Source: Mollicutes bacterium
GTDB taxonomy: Bacteria > Bacillota_I > Bacilli_A > RF39 > UBA660
Direction: 5' to 3'
NCBI GenBank assembly: GCA_003560455.1
Contig: PWIL01000116.1
Coordinates: 1-13,834 of the forward strand
Length of the DNA stretch: 13,834 nucleotides
Shown in pieces: positions 13,107 to 13,834 of the stretch (the first letter of the stretch is position 1; each line of letters begins with the position of its first letter). Below the pieces are notes generated by a model, which made no database searches, had not been told where the DNA came from, and was given only the letters and a program-made list of their open reading frames with translations. The position numbers and the translations under genes are program-made.

Positions 13107-13834
13107 AAATATCTAAATCTTCTAAGTTATCTAAATTTTTTGCACGGCTTAGTATTGAATCAATTTTCTTTTCTTTTGGTGGTGGGACATCTTCTTTTAT
13201 ATCCATTTTTTCAACTTTTTCTTTTGGTTCATTTTCACTTTTTGGATTAATGTCTTCAGCTGTATCAAAACTATCTTTTTCATTTGACTCGTGTTGTGAA
13301 TTATAACTTATATCCGAATATTCAATCGCTGTTTCTAAATTATACTGAATATTTTCAGTATCAATATCACTAAATTCAATTAATTTTAATAGTTCTTCAA
13401 GCGTTGTTAAACCTTGATGAACTTTTTCTAAGCCATCTTGTAATAAAGTAGTAACATCAGCTTTAAAAACTAATTCTCTTAGTTTTTCTTTACTAACATC
13501 AGAACTAATTGCATCGCGAATGTCTTGATTGATTAATAAAACTTCCTGAATTGCTAAACGTCCTCTAAACCCATTGTCGCATTCTTCGCAACCTTCATTA
13601 ATAAAAGTTTTATCAACGTCAATTTTTAGAACTTTTTTAAACAATCTTTTTTCATAATCATTGGCTGGTTTTTCAATTTTACAACTATTACATAATTTTC
13701 GGGCTAGTTTTTGGGAAACGATTCCGGTTAATGAACTAGCTAGTAAATATCTTTCAACATCCATGTCAAGTAAACGTTCAATAGTGTTTAATGAGTCGTT
13801 AGTATGTAGCGTTGATAAAACTAAATGTCCTGTT
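13105..13834 (-). CDS. PilB/GspE-type secretion or pilus assembly ATPase, C-terminal part (cut by window edge)
   Basis: A hexameric cytoplasmic ATPase that powers assembly of type IV pili, type II secretion pseudopili or the competence pseudopilus. The frame is open to the window edge, so the true start lies beyond 13834; the ATG at 13764 is internal. The first visible residues, TGHLVLSTLHTNDSLNTIER, are the conserved box downstream of Walker B. Next comes LLDMDVERYLLASSL, then SQKLARKLC. A tetracysteine metal site follows (CNSC and CEEC, with FRGRLAIQEVL after it). Numbering the visible 242 residues from the edge, the ATPase fold seems to end near residue 153 (LTTLEELLKLIE). About 89 further residues form a very acidic and Lys-rich tail with PPP and a terminal SILSRAKNLDNLEDLDI, which I do not recognise in this family. 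The Walker A motif is outside the window. Which system it serves is unknown, but comEA/comEC nearby make DNA uptake plausible. Confidence 0.9.
   Translation of the reverse strand, partial: TGHLVLSTLHTNDSLNTIERLLDMDVERYLLASSLTGIVSQKLARKLCNSCKIEKPANDYEKRLFKKVLKIDVDKTFINEGCEECDNGFRGRLAIQEVLLINQDIRDAISSDVSKEKLRELVFKADVTTLLQDGLEKVHQGLTTLEELLKLIEFSDIDTENIQYNLETAIEYSDISYNSQHESNEKDSFDTAEDINPKSENEPKEKVEKMDIKEDVPPPKEKKIDSILSRAKNLDNLEDLDI

Noticed and set aside
13105..13764. A separate short gene starting at ATG 13764 (minus strand).
   Set aside because: The same frame stays open to the window edge and encodes the conserved TGHLVLSTLHTND box, so this ATG is internal to a larger ATPase gene.
1..13834. 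UGA=Trp (genetic code 4), suggested by the low GC content.
   Set aside because: Every gene is full length under the standard code, Trp is TGG, and TGA ends the genes at 4114-4944 and 3070-4011.
1..13834. CRISPR arrays, insertion sequences or toxin-antitoxin pairs.
   Set aside because: No direct-repeat array, transposase motif or small paired genes were seen; nearly all sequence is taken up by recognised genes.

Overview
The window comes from a very AT-rich bacterial genome of the Bacillota/Mycoplasmatota type. The evidence is the near-exclusive use of A/T-ending codons, AGGAGG- or GAGGTG-like Shine-Dalgarno sites, sigma-A style TATAAT promoters, and Firmicutes-type FtsW, ComEA, ComEC and SigA. 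TGA serves as a stop (ends of the genes at 4114-4944 and 3070-4011) and Trp is TGG, so the code is the standard bacterial one and not the Mycoplasma/Spiroplasma UGA=Trp code. Rubrerythrin suggests an anaerobic or microaerophilic life. A walled (FtsW, UppP), DNA-uptake-capable (ComEA, ComEC, PilB/GspE-type ATPase), Mollicute-like AT-rich lineage such as the Izemoplasma/Haloplasma area would fit. That placement is inference.

Layout. 1-670: rubrerythrin, then a promoter and an elongator tRNA-Met(CAU). 708-3079: a membrane-anchored beta-propeller protein followed 11 nt later by a variant macro-domain protein, ending in a hairpin terminator. 3070-4011 (minus): an unrecognised cytoplasmic protein with HExxH and a downstream ExDA-like motif. 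4084-5797: a DUF368 polyprenyl-phosphate transporter overlapping uppP by 8 nt, together a carrier-lipid recycling operon, closed by a bidirectional terminator shared with convergent def (5796-6344, minus). 6381-13106: a long co-directional run ftsW-like, comEA, comEC, dnaG, rpoD, with overlaps or gaps under 50 nt and no internal hairpin terminator that I can see. 13105-13834 (minus): the C-terminal part of a PilB/GspE-type assembly ATPase, cut by the window edge and carrying an unusual charged tail.

The genes connect through three themes. The first is envelope lipid-carrier recycling and septal/wall synthesis (DUF368, UppP, FtsW). The second is DNA uptake (ComEA receptor, ComEC channel, pseudopilus-type ATPase). 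The third is the replication/transcription pair dnaG-rpoD, here downstream of the competence genes instead of behind rpsU. Intergenic space is very compact: terminators contain stop codons of convergent genes, and promoters overlap terminator sequences. Five of six visible promoters are of the extended -10 type (TGnTATAAT-like) with weak -35 boxes, and the SigA encoded here keeps the His/Glu pair that reads that element.

I found no clear, wholly new multi-gene system. The best leads are the DUF368-UppP pair, the comEA-comEC-dnaG-rpoD linkage, the ATPase tail, the variant macro domain paired with the beta-propeller, and the HExxH orphan.
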